This document shows, piece by piece, positions 1 to 6,697 of a DNA stretch of 40,626 bases. The notes beneath the pieces were generated by a model, which saw nothing but the letters and a program-made list of their open reading frames with translations, searched no databases and was not told the DNA's origin. Origin of the DNA: Shewanella canadensis (GTDB taxonomy: Bacteria; Pseudomonadota; Gammaproteobacteria; Enterobacterales; Shewanellaceae); NCBI RefSeq assembly GCF_003966225.1, contig NZ_RXNU01000024.1, positions 1-40,626 of the forward strand, written 5' to 3'. The translations under genes and the position numbers were made by a program. Within the stretch, counting starts at the first letter, position 1; every line of letters starts with the position of its first letter.

Positions 1-3
1 TTA

Positions 4-121
4 GTCTGGAAACCATAGCATTGTGGCCCCACCTGATCCCATCTCGAACTCAGAAGTGAAACGCAATCGCGCCGATGGTAGTGTGGGGTCTCCCCATGTG
101 AGAGTAGGTCATTTCCAGGCG
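4..121 (+). rRNA. rrf: 5S ribosomal RNA (rrf)
   Basis: This is a complete 5S rRNA gene by similarity to the E. coli molecule, including the highly conserved middle (CGAACTCAGAAGTGAAACG) and the GGTAGTGTGGGGTCTCCCC arm. The ends GTCTGGAAA and TTTCCAGGC pair to form the terminal helix. No 16S, 23S or tRNA sequence precedes it inside the window, so the window opens at the 3' end of an rRNA operon read on the + strand. The exact ends are uncertain by a few bases. Confidence 0.97.
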
Positions 122-137
122 CCTAATTAAGTGACGA

Positions 138-163
138 AGCCACCTGAATAAGGTGGCTTTTTT
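138..163 (+). terminator. Rho-independent terminator of the rRNA operon
   Basis: The perfect inverted repeat AGCCACC / GGTGGCT with a short loop is followed by six T residues, 17 bases after the 5S gene. This is the expected end of the rRNA operon transcript. Confidence 0.9.
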
Positions 164-363
164 GCGTCTGGGGTTTAATAAGATTTTGGCTGTTTAGCTC
201 GAACTTATCAGTACAGATATCAGGTGACTTATCCACTTAGGAAGGCATGAATGCCTACCCCCGATGTCGCCCCGCCGCTGAGCGGGGTCCCCAGTTCAGT
301 GACTACGTTGCTTCTCGCTACAAAACAGTTGAATGCTGCGCATCCAAAGCACTGGTTTTTCGC

Positions 364-413
364 CCCCATGTGTCCACTTCGTGGATCGAGTAGGTCATTT
401 CCAGGCGCCTAAT
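364..413 (+). pseudogene. Decayed 5S rRNA 3' fragment
   Basis: The last 26 bases of the intact 5S gene and its flank (from GAGTAGGTC to GCGCCTAAT) recur here exactly, and the preceding CCCCATGTG also matches. Between them one base of the real gene is replaced by a 15-base insert containing the mini-hairpin TCCACttcGTGGA. The 5' two thirds of 5S cannot be recognised upstream. It looks like the tail of a lost second 5S gene; tandem 5S copies at rRNA operon ends are known in gammaproteobacteria. Confidence 0.75.
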
Positions 414-419
414 AACGAT

Positions 420-450
420 AAAGCCCGTTGCTAACGCAACGGGCTTTTTT
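420..450 (+). terminator. Rho-independent terminator behind the 5S fragment
   Basis: A strong 11-bp stem (AAAGCCCGTTG with CAACGGGCTTT) is followed by a T run. It stands at the same distance behind the 5S fragment as the first terminator does behind intact 5S, supporting a former tandem 5S unit. Confidence 0.88.
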
Positions 451-455
451 CGTTT

Positions 456-484
456 TTAGTCTGGAAAGATGACCACTCGAACAT
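456..484 (+). pseudogene. 5S-like 5' fragment with a repeated neighbour motif
   Basis: TTAGTCTGGAAA repeats the first 12 bases of the window, at and just before the start of the intact 5S gene. It is followed by ATGACCACTCGAACATG, which recurs exactly at 738-754. The similarity to 5S is short, so the reading as a 5S relic rests mainly on its place directly after a terminator. Confidence 0.45.
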
Positions 485-685
485 GGGGAATAGATAGCGC
501 ATGCGAAGCATGCATCTTATCCATGTGATAGGCAGTAAATAGCTCCTGCATTTACTGCATTCCCTACATTCATGTAGGTCATAGGGGGGAACTGCTGCGC
601 TTATCAAGCGAAGCTTGATGCAGCGGTGTAACGCGGAGGATTTATCCGCAGCTGACCATGACAGGCGCACTCCTTAATTAACACG

Positions 686-719
686 AAAAAGCCCTAGCAC
701 TTCGTGTTGGGGATTTTTT
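686..719 (+). terminator. Degenerate terminator hairpin
   Basis: AAAAAGCCCTAGCAC, TTC and GTGTTGGGGATTTTTT form a hairpin with some G-U pairs and a T tract. It is preceded by a weak echo of the 5S end (CAGGCGC...TTAATTAA). It appears to close a third, mostly eroded 5S-like unit. Confidence 0.6.
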
Positions 720-775
720 CGTTTAACAGCTGTTGAAATGACCACTCGAACATGAGAGCTGGCATTGTTTAATTG

Positions 776-846
776 TGTAGGACCGGCTTTAGCCGGGAAT
801 GGGTCGTTTAGTTATACAAGCTTTGCGGCTGAAGCACGCTCCTACA
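776..846. repeat. REP doublet (REPIN-like), copy 1
   Basis: Starts TGTAGGACCGGCTTTAGCC and ends with the inverted counterpart GCGGCTGAAGCACGCTCCTACA. Each half is a GTAG-headed palindrome of the REP type, with a GGCTTTAGCC core. The two inverted REPs flank a short spacer, which is the structure called REPIN or BIME. It shares flanking sequence with the next two copies. No RAYT transposase gene is present in the window. Confidence 0.8.
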
Positions 847-870
847 GAGAGGCTGGGCATTGTTCGATTG

Positions 871-941
871 TGTAGGACTGGCTTTAGCCGGGAATGGCTC
901 ATTTCGTTATACAAGCTTCGCGGCTAAAGCGCGCTCCTACA
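871..941. repeat. REP doublet (REPIN-like), copy 2
   Basis: Same architecture and same length as copy 1. The preceding CTGGGCATTGTTCGATTGTG also matches the sequence before copies 1 and 3, so the repeated unit is about 95 bp and arranged head to tail. Confidence 0.8.
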
Positions 942-965
942 TGGGGGCTGGGCATTGTTCGGTTG

Positions 966-1055
966 TGTAGGGCCGGCTTTAGCCGGGAAGAAGGTATTAA
1001 ATAGGCCTTGCATATTTTTTTGCTAACCCCTTCGCGGCTAAAGCACGCTCCTACA
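966..1055. repeat. REP doublet (REPIN-like), copy 3
   Basis: The outer arms match copies 1 and 2, but the central spacer is longer and different (AT-rich). It lies directly downstream of the converging DUF2057 gene, so the array separates two convergent transcripts. Confidence 0.8.
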
Positions 1056-1078
1056 GAGGGAGCCGCTTATTTCTGGCA

Positions 1079-1768
1079 CTACTTGTTTTTAATGCGAGCC
1101 TTGAAGGCTTTTCGTGTCTCTTCATCGGCCTGTTGGTACCAAAAGTCGAGTATCTGTCCAACATTAATCTGATCGGGTATCTCTTTGCTTTGAGTGGTGG
1201 CTTGCTTGTTTACCGATGACTTAGCTAAGGCTGTGGTAGCAACGACATCGGCGCTATGAACCTTAGCGGTCTGCTTTTCAACAGAAAAATGATTCACAGC
1301 GGCATTAGCTCCACTCTGGTTATAGAGTGATATTTCATCGCTGTAATCCCGGCCTAACTGTAACCCCTCTTTGGTTAGAATGTCAGTGTCGTAGTTTACT
1401 GCCTGGCCTTTATTATCTGAGAGCTTAATAGCGGGAGTTGAATTGAATTTGTCGGCATCACTACTGGATTTCAATTTAGGCAAGATTAGCTTGTAGGTTT
1501 GATTGCTCGCTTCAAAACTTAGAATGATAGCTTCCGATGAAAACCTTTTCTGTTGTCCCTGTTGTCTGAAGCTCGTGTTGTATTTAAGTACTATCTGGTT
1601 TTTTCCCTCGGAGAGTGTCACTGGAGAGTCTGATTCTGTGGCTTTGCCGTTGACTACCAATAACTCTGCAGAATTTGGAAAACTGAGGGTGGGCTCTGCC
1701 CAGGCCTGTGAGGCGAAGAGTAATGTTGTGATTGTGGATAGACTGGCCAATAAGGTGAGGTGCTTCAT
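1079..1768 (-). CDS. DUF2057 (YccT/CsgI-like, UPF0319) secreted protein
   Basis: A 229-residue protein with a clear N-terminal signal peptide (hydrophobic stretch after MKHLTLLAS, cleavage likely after SQAWA). The mature start TLSFPNSAELLVVNGK followed by a short beta-rich segment (NQIVLKYNTSF) matches the DUF2057 family; E. coli YccT, a reported inhibitor of curli assembly, belongs to it. The C-terminal third carries a low-complexity Ala/Ser/Thr/Lys linker and ends in a basic helix (EETRKAFKARIKNK), as in family members. The ATG has AGGA six bases upstream. It is monocistronic and divergent from the next gene. Function in this organism is inferred only from family, and a link to curli is not shown. 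Confidence 0.8.
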   Translation of the reverse strand: MKHLTLLASLSTITTLLFASQAWAEPTLSFPNSAELLVVNGKATESDSPVTLSEGKNQIVLKYNTSFRQQGQQKRFSSEAIILSFEASNQTYKLILPKLKSSSDADKFNSTPAIKLSDNKGQAVNYDTDILTKEGLQLGRDYSDEISLYNQSGANAAVNHFSVEKQTAKVHSADVVATTALAKSSVNKQATTQSKEIPDQINVGQILDFWYQQADEETRKAFKARIKNK

Positions 1769-2035
1769 TTCAAATCCTAAGTTTTCGTAATTTTCATGAT
1801 AAACCGCCCTATAAATTGTGCTTACTTTGTTGACGCAACATGCAAGGTTAAAAATTCATGCTGAAGTTTGTATCGGGGCGGTTTGTATAGAGAATAGTAC
1901 AGTTTGTTGGAAAAAATACTAGCCGGAATATATTAGTAATTAAATACATTTAGTCTGTTTGATTAGAGATTTATAACAGTTTTATCGGATAATTGGCGCT
2001 ATAATCTGTCACGTTTGTTTCCATTGGAGTTTGTT

Positions 2036-2401
2036 GTGCTTACAAAAATACTCGTTACTCTACTCGTGATCGCTGGCGCACTTTTTTATATTCGAAAGCC
2101 TGCCAGGGCAGCAAAGGCTGAAAGAACTTCTGATGTCGGGAAACAGATTTTATTTAGGTATGTTATTTATGGCTTGATCGCCTTATCTCTGCTTGGAAGC
2201 AGTGGGTACTGGTACTGGAATTGGCAAGATGGAAACGAAATTGTAGATGTTACTATTGTCTCTCCAAGTATTGCGAGTTCTGAAGTTTATCAGGTAAGAA
2301 AGAGAGACATCACCAACAATATGCTAACAACCGTTGATGGTATTAGCATCAGGTTATCGAATCAAGAACGTGTTATCATCGCGAAAAGCAAAAAACAGTA
2401 A
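2036..2401 (+). CDS. Small two-helix inner-membrane protein, unknown function
   Basis: About 121 residues when started at the GTG that has GGAG six bases upstream; an in-frame TTG seven codons earlier has no such site. Residues roughly 2-19 (ILVTLLVIAGALFYI) form a first membrane helix followed by a basic segment (RKPARAAKAER), and a second helix (YVIYGLIALSLLGSSGYWYW) precedes a soluble C-terminal domain of about 60 residues with alternating hydrophobic residues. I do not recognise the family. It lies upstream of corA in the same direction with a 124-bp gap holding a plausible -10 (TAGAAT), so co-transcription is possible but not required. Confidence 0.75.
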   Translation: MLTKILVTLLVIAGALFYIRKPARAAKAERTSDVGKQILFRYVIYGLIALSLLGSSGYWYWNWQDGNEIVDVTIVSPSIASSEVYQVRKRDITNNMLTTVDGISIRLSNQERVIIAKSKKQ

Positions 2402-2525
2402 AATTTAGTTTTATTCAAGTTTTTATATCTTTTCAATGGGGTTTATTAAGGTAGAATAGCCTCGTTTTTTACCCTGCGCTTTGTCATTTACTTTTATAGG
2501 CAAGGTGTTTTTTCAGGAGGCCTCC

Positions 2526-3473
2526 ATGATAACTGCTTATGTCTACCAAGATCGCAAACTTACGATTAATGAACTACATATTCAGGATATAGTCCCTCCG
2601 GGTACGTTATGGCTCGATCTTTTTAAACCGTCCGATTCTGAGCGTGAATGGTTAAGTCATTATTCGGTGGAAGAAGTTCCTGATGAAGATGATATCAATG
2701 AGATTGAAGCATCTGCACGTTTTTATCAGAACAACGATGGTCTTCATATTAACTCACTGTTTCCTCAACGTGTGGGTCAAGATGTTCGTGGCGTAAACGT
2801 CTCTTTCAACTTGCGTAAGGACTTTCTGCTTACTATCCGTGAAGAGGATGTGGGGCTGATACGTTTATTACGTAATTATCTCAGACTCGGCAGGCTTGAA
2901 GTGACAACCCCTCAGGCGCTATTTCTTGAGCTGTTTAATCTCAAAGTTGATTACCTCTCGGATCTCATTGAGGACGTCTATTCTGTTGTAGATGGAGTTA
3001 GCGAGCAAGTATTCGAAAATGATGAACTTGATGACGTATTTAAGTTGATCACACTGCAGGAAGACTCAAATGGTAAGATTCGGTTAAGTCTGCTGGATAC
3101 TCAGCGTTCGTTAAGATACATGCAGCGATATTATCGTGGGCAGCTTACCGATGATAACCTAAAAGATCTGCGTGAGATGTTGTTAGACATTGAATCTTTG
3201 ATGCCGCACAGCCAATTTATCTTCGATAAGTTAAACTTTTTACTCGATGCTGCCATGGGCTTTAGTGGTTTACAGCAGAATAAGATCATTAAAATATTTT
3301 CAGTTGCAGCTGTCATTTTTTTACCACCGACAGTAATTGCAAGTGCTTATGGTATGAACTTTACCAATATGCCAGAGCTCGATTGGCGTTTTGGCTACCC
3401 TATGGCAATTCTGATGATGGTAGCGAGTGCAGCCGGAACGTATCTGTTTTTTAAACGTAAAGGCTGGTTATAA
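2526..3473 (+). CDS. corA: Magnesium/cobalt transporter CorA
   Basis: A 315-residue CorA of the E. coli type, aligning by eye over its whole length. It has a large cytoplasmic N-terminal domain (DDINEIEASARFYQNNDGLHI resembles E. coli EIEASARFFEDDDGLHI), a long helix with DTQRSLRYM, and a C-terminal pair of membrane helices. The signature YGMNFTNMPEL stands at the end of the first helix, and the protein ends FKRKGWL, the usual basic tail. CorA is a pentameric channel for Mg2+ uptake in the inner membrane. The ATG chosen has CAGGAGG seven bases upstream and matches the E. coli N-terminus; an in-frame upstream start would add 15 residues. Its stop overlaps the end of the convergent DUF3135 gene by six bases. 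Confidence 0.96.
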   Translation: MITAYVYQDRKLTINELHIQDIVPPGTLWLDLFKPSDSEREWLSHYSVEEVPDEDDINEIEASARFYQNNDGLHINSLFPQRVGQDVRGVNVSFNLRKDFLLTIREEDVGLIRLLRNYLRLGRLEVTTPQALFLELFNLKVDYLSDLIEDVYSVVDGVSEQVFENDELDDVFKLITLQEDSNGKIRLSLLDTQRSLRYMQRYYRGQLTDDNLKDLREMLLDIESLMPHSQFIFDKLNFLLDAAMGFSGLQQNKIIKIFSVAAVIFLPPTVIASAYGMNFTNMPELDWRFGYPMAILMMVASAAGTYLFFKRKGWL

Positions 3474-3782
3474 CTTCTTAGCAGGCAAATTGAGTATCTC
3501 GGCATTATTCTGTCGAAACTCTATTGGATTGTTAATTATTGTATTTAAAGCAAGAAATTTTTCATTCATGATACTCATCGCCAGATAACACCTGTGATAA
3601 GGATTAGAGCAGCGAGATAATTGCTGCTCAAGGTGATGTTGCATCGATATCAACTGCTTCTTATTGGCTTCAGGGCAATGTTCAATAGCTTCATTGCAGA
3701 GTTTTCTTTGAAGTTCTTCCAGTTCATTCGGTTCGTTTTCTGCGAGCCATTTTAGACTATCGAAGTTTGGAAGTTGTGTCAT
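3468..3782 (-). CDS. DUF3135 family protein
   Basis: A 104-residue cytoplasmic protein that opens LPNFDSLKWLAENEPNELEEL and continues with helices rich in Glu, Gln and Leu, plus the conserved-looking block SRCSNPYHRCYLAMSIM. This pattern fits DUF3135, a small all-helical family of marine gammaproteobacteria with no assigned role. The start ATG follows GAGGAGATGAT on the minus strand. The 3' end overlaps the corA stop by six bases in a tail-to-tail arrangement. Nothing in the protein suggests a catalytic activity. Confidence 0.75.
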   Translation of the reverse strand: MTQLPNFDSLKWLAENEPNELEELQRKLCNEAIEHCPEANKKQLISMQHHLEQQLSRCSNPYHRCYLAMSIMNEKFLALNTIINNPIEFRQNNAEILNLPAKKL

Positions 3783-3935
3783 ATCATCTCCTCATTGAAG
3801 ATACTGATACTTTCAACCTAGCGAATAGTTTGGCATTCGGCAAGAAAACTTAAGAATAATAGGGTGATTAATACAATTTTTAGTTCTAAGGACTAAAATC
3901 GCGACTGTCCGATTGGGTTATTCAGCCAATCGGTT

Positions 3936-4200
3936 TATACCAATCAGTATAAGAAAGTGACCTACTCAGAGTTTTTTTGGCCAACTAATTCAAGGCGAAT
4001 GGATGAGAGAATGGTGATCCCTTCTGAAGTCATTCAACGCAGAAGTAGGCAGCCAAAAATACTCCTGAAAGGCGAGTTTTAGTGCATCCGATGCTGTGTT
4101 AACGAGCTTAAACGTAGAATAACTATGCTCTGCACTCGTTGCCTTGCCTCAGAAGCGCTAAATTCTCGCTGAGCGATCACATCTTTATACCGATTGGTAT
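3936..4200. mobile_element. MITE-like repeat element, copy A (about 265 bp)
   Basis: Bounded by TTATACCAATCAGTATAAG and CTTTATACCGATTGGTAT, each a near-palindromic ATACCRATYGGTAT block. The interior (for example GGCGAATGGATGAGAGAATGGT and TTAACGAGCTTAAACGTAGAATAACTATG, each shared in part) recurs in reverse orientation at 6311-6578 and in the same orientation at 23897-24211. No reading frame is evident, as expected for a non-autonomous element. It ends five bases beyond the stop codon of the HD-GYP gene. Together with its flanks it accounts for the 423-bp gap between DUF3135 and HD-GYP. Confidence 0.85.
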
Positions 4201-4205
4201 CACTG

Positions 4206-5471
4206 CTAGCTTTTACTATCGGAACCTAAGAAATAGCTGACTCTTTCTCTGGGATTCAGGTATTTAAAGATCTTCTCTGGTAGGGCGGCGGGGGGAAGGC
4301 ATCGAACGATACTGAGTCCTTCGGCTTCGAGATCTACGATAGGAGCCTGATCTTTAGGAACCAGAGCATCGTAAGCAAGAATTCTCGGAAAGAGGATCTT
4401 ATCTAAGTTTACCGACATCACCATAGCAAACTGACCCGATGATAACTCTACTATGCTGCCGGGCGGGTAGATCCCGAGCATTTTTATCATCTTGCCCGTG
4501 ACTTCCTGATTCAACTGCGTTTTAAAGTTCTTAAAGATATGTCCCAGCGCAGCATAAGGCGTACGAGCTTTATTCTGAAAGTTAGGGTGACATAAAGAAT
4601 CATAAAGGTTAACGACAGTCACCAACTGGCATAGCTTGTCTAAGCTTTCAGCCTTAAGCCCCTTAGGGTAGCCCGAACCGTCGAGATATTCATGATGGTT
4701 AACGACTATGGGCAGAGCCTCGGCTGGAAAGTTATCGGCGAGTTTAAGCAGGTCTGCGCCCATGTTGGGGTGCTGTTTCAAAAAATTAGTTTCGGGTGCC
4801 GTTAGCGGTGTTTTCTTTCTCAACAGCTGAGGTGGGACTTTTAGTTTTCCTGTATCGTGGAAAAGTGCGCCAATTCCCACTAATTCCATCTCTTCTTTAG
4901 TCCAGCCCAACTCTTTTGCCATCAACATCGAGAGGACTGCCACATTCAGTGAATGGTAGTAGATGGTCTCATCATTCTTGGCTTCGCCCATAAGGTGAAG
5001 CACTAAATTATCTGAATTAAGTAATTGATCACTGAGATCATTGATTAACTCTTTGGCATCATCGATAGCATTGAGGGGGCGATTACGCAGCTTAGAGACT
5101 AAGTTACGCATTTTGGAGATCGAACGGTCAAACTCCTTTTCAGTTTTTTGTAGATCCCGGCGCATTTTTTTCAAGCTCTCAATACGTTCGCCCTTATATT
5201 TGTTCATGTTTTTTGTCAGACGATCGAGTTCTTCTTGATTGATTTCGCTCTTCTGCTCTTTAGCTTCACTCTCATTTAATACAGAGACGTCGCTGCGTTG
5301 CAGATCGACAAAAACATGGGTGATCCCTAATTTTTTTATGAGTTCGATTTGTGCTTGTTGTTTGATTCTAAAGCTACTAAATAAAAAGGGGTGATCTTTC
5401 CATGAAACCGGCAGCCGGACAAAATTGCCCACTTGTAACTGTTCGACGGAGACTTTACGGTTTTTGTTCAT
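4206..5471 (-). CDS. HD-GYP domain protein with N-terminal DUF3391 (c-di-GMP phosphodiesterase)
   Basis: A 421-residue cytoplasmic protein. Residues 1-65 match the DUF3391 type (VEQLQVGNFVRLP...KLGITHVFVDLQRSD), 80-130 form a charged coiled coil, and 165-340 are an HD-GYP domain. Key residues are present: HD at 205-206 in LFHDTGK, the HH pair at 259-260 and DGSGYP at 264-269. The YHSLNVAVLS segment supplies the usual first histidine region. Such proteins hydrolyse cyclic di-GMP to pGpG or GMP with a metal centre. No membrane segments are seen. It is divergent from the oxygenase gene, with a 155-bp gap. A close architectural relative lies at 19430-20662. Confidence 0.9.
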   Translation of the reverse strand: MNKNRKVSVEQLQVGNFVRLPVSWKDHPFLFSSFRIKQQAQIELIKKLGITHVFVDLQRSDVSVLNESEAKEQKSEINQEELDRLTKNMNKYKGERIESLKKMRRDLQKTEKEFDRSISKMRNLVSKLRNRPLNAIDDAKELINDLSDQLLNSDNLVLHLMGEAKNDETIYYHSLNVAVLSMLMAKELGWTKEEMELVGIGALFHDTGKLKVPPQLLRKKTPLTAPETNFLKQHPNMGADLLKLADNFPAEALPIVVNHHEYLDGSGYPKGLKAESLDKLCQLVTVVNLYDSLCHPNFQNKARTPYAALGHIFKNFKTQLNQEVTGKMIKMLGIYPPGSIVELSSGQFAMVMSVNLDKILFPRILAYDALVPKDQAPIVDLEAEGLSIVRCLPPAALPEKIFKYLNPRERVSYFLGSDSKS

Positions 5472-5626
5472 ATTATTCTTATAGGTCTTATGAGACGTCT
5501 CAATACTTCTACTGACAATTATTTCAGAATTCCATTACTTGTTGTAGTGGTATTTTAACTTAACCCCACGACTTTACAATTACTTAACCTATATGTAAGC
5601 ATAGTTAGATTAGTCAGTAAGCAAAG

Positions 5627-6328
5627 ATGGTTAAAATGGATTTCATTGAAGTATACCCTAATGCACTACCGGATGAGCTGTGTAAGAAATTAATTCGGGC
5701 ATTTGAGAGTCATAATGGGGTAACAGAAGGTCGGACGGGTCATGGCGTCGATATCGAAAAGAAAAACAGTCGAGATCTTATGCTCGATAATTTTGATGAT
5801 CTGCAGCCTCTGAAAAATGAGCTTTTGGCCCATACGCTAGCTTGTTCTACCGAATACTTTAAAAAATACTCTATGGCGTTAATGGGAGGCGTGTCGGTTC
5901 AGGTTGCGGATGAAAATGGTAAGGCGGTGACGCTAACACCAGATAATTTTGCTAATTACGGCGAACAAAGAAGCCAAGCTTTGGTTAAGTACCTTTATCG
6001 TAGCGGCATGATAAACATTCAGAAGTATGAGAAAGGTGTGGGGGGCTACCCCCATTGGCATTCTGAGCAGTTTCCTCAAGCGGGTCACAATGAAGCATTG
6101 CATCGAGTCGTGTTATATATGTTTTACTTGAATGACGTGGAAGAGGGAGGTGAAACGGAGTTCTTTTATCAAAACCGCAAACTGACTCCCAGGCGCGGCA
6201 CTATGGTGATAGCGCCTGCCGGTTTTACTCATTCCCACCGCGGAAATACGCCTAAGAGTGGTGATAAATATATCGCCACATCTTGGGTGATGTTTAATCG
6301 TGCAGAACAATTATACCAATCGGTATAA
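5627..6328 (+). CDS. 2OG-Fe(II) dioxygenase, prolyl-4-hydroxylase-like
   Basis: A 233-residue protein with the double-stranded beta-helix motif set of the P4Hc group. These are HWHSE (His145 and Glu147, with His143 adjacent) as the HxD/E iron-binding pair, FYLNDVEEGGETEF, then PRRGTMVIAPAGFTHSHRG with the distal histidine at 202/204 and Lys214 as the likely 2-oxoglutarate anchor. Substrate unknown. Two ATGs, codons 1 and 4, are both possible starts because no strong ribosome site decides. The last five codons (LYQSV) and the TAA stop lie inside a MITE-like repeat (copy B), so the natural C-terminus has been replaced or trimmed. The catalytic core is complete and the protein is probably functional. 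Confidence 0.87.
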   Translation: MVKMDFIEVYPNALPDELCKKLIRAFESHNGVTEGRTGHGVDIEKKNSRDLMLDNFDDLQPLKNELLAHTLACSTEYFKKYSMALMGGVSVQVADENGKAVTLTPDNFANYGEQRSQALVKYLYRSGMINIQKYEKGVGGYPHWHSEQFPQAGHNEALHRVVLYMFYLNDVEEGGETEFFYQNRKLTPRRGTMVIAPAGFTHSHRGNTPKSGDKYIATSWVMFNRAEQLYQSV

Positions 6329-6578
6329 AGATGTGGCCGCTCAGCGAGAATTTAGCACATCTGAGGCAAGGCAACGAGTGAAGAGCATAGTTACTCTACG
6401 TTTAAGCTCGTTAACACTGTATCAGATGTGCTAAAACTCGCCTTTCAGGAGTGTTTTAGGCTGCCAACTTCTGTGTTGAATGACTTCAAAAGGGAACACC
6501 ATTTCCTCAATCATTCGCCTAGAATTAGATAGCCCAAAATAACTCTGAATGGACCACTTTCTTATACAGATTGGTATC
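6311..6578. mobile_element. MITE-like repeat element, copy B (inverted relative to A)
   Basis: Begins TTATACCAATCGGTATAAAGATGTG and ends CACTTTCTTATACAGATTGGTAT, matching copy A read backwards, with interior identity such as CTCGCCTTTCAGGAGTGTTTT and TTAACGAG/CTCGTTAA. The left end overlaps the last codons and stop of the oxygenase gene. Immediately to the right, ATACCAATCTGT repeats the terminal motif again, giving the odd-centred palindrome ACAGATTGGTATcATACCAATCTGT. No coding capacity. Confidence 0.85.
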
Positions 6579-6620
6579 ATACCAATCTGTAAAGAGTTAA
6601 ATCTGCAGGGGGGGTATAGA

Positions 6621-6668
6621 TACTGAATTAATAGTTCAGTGCTAAGCCCCTATAAAGGGGGTTAGCAC
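6621..6668 (-). terminator. Hairpins beyond the phoQ stop, possible terminator
   Basis: Two adjacent inverted repeats (ACTGAA/TTCAGT and GTGCTAAGCCCC/GGGGGTTAGCAC, the second with one mismatch) lie about 30-75 bp beyond the phoQ stop on the minus strand. There is no clear T run, so an intrinsic terminator is only a possibility. Confidence 0.35.
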
Positions 6669-6697
6669 CTCAAGCGTATCTGTCGATTGAGATAGGA

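Noticed and set aside
431..670. A 79-codon reading frame on the minus strand in the rRNA operon flank
   Set aside because: It runs through 5S relics and terminators, is Cys/Arg-rich and lacks a ribosome site, so it is a chance frame.
752..1055. A short CRISPR array, because of three regularly spaced repeats
   Set aside because: The spacers between repeats are themselves repeated, the repeats are REP palindromes in inverted pairs, and no cas genes are present.
3131..3316. Various long frames opposite to or inside clear genes (for example within corA, the kinase gene, the ABC-F gene and the receptor)
   Set aside because: They overlap well-supported proteins in other frames, have unusual composition and no ribosome sites, and so are shadows of the real genes.
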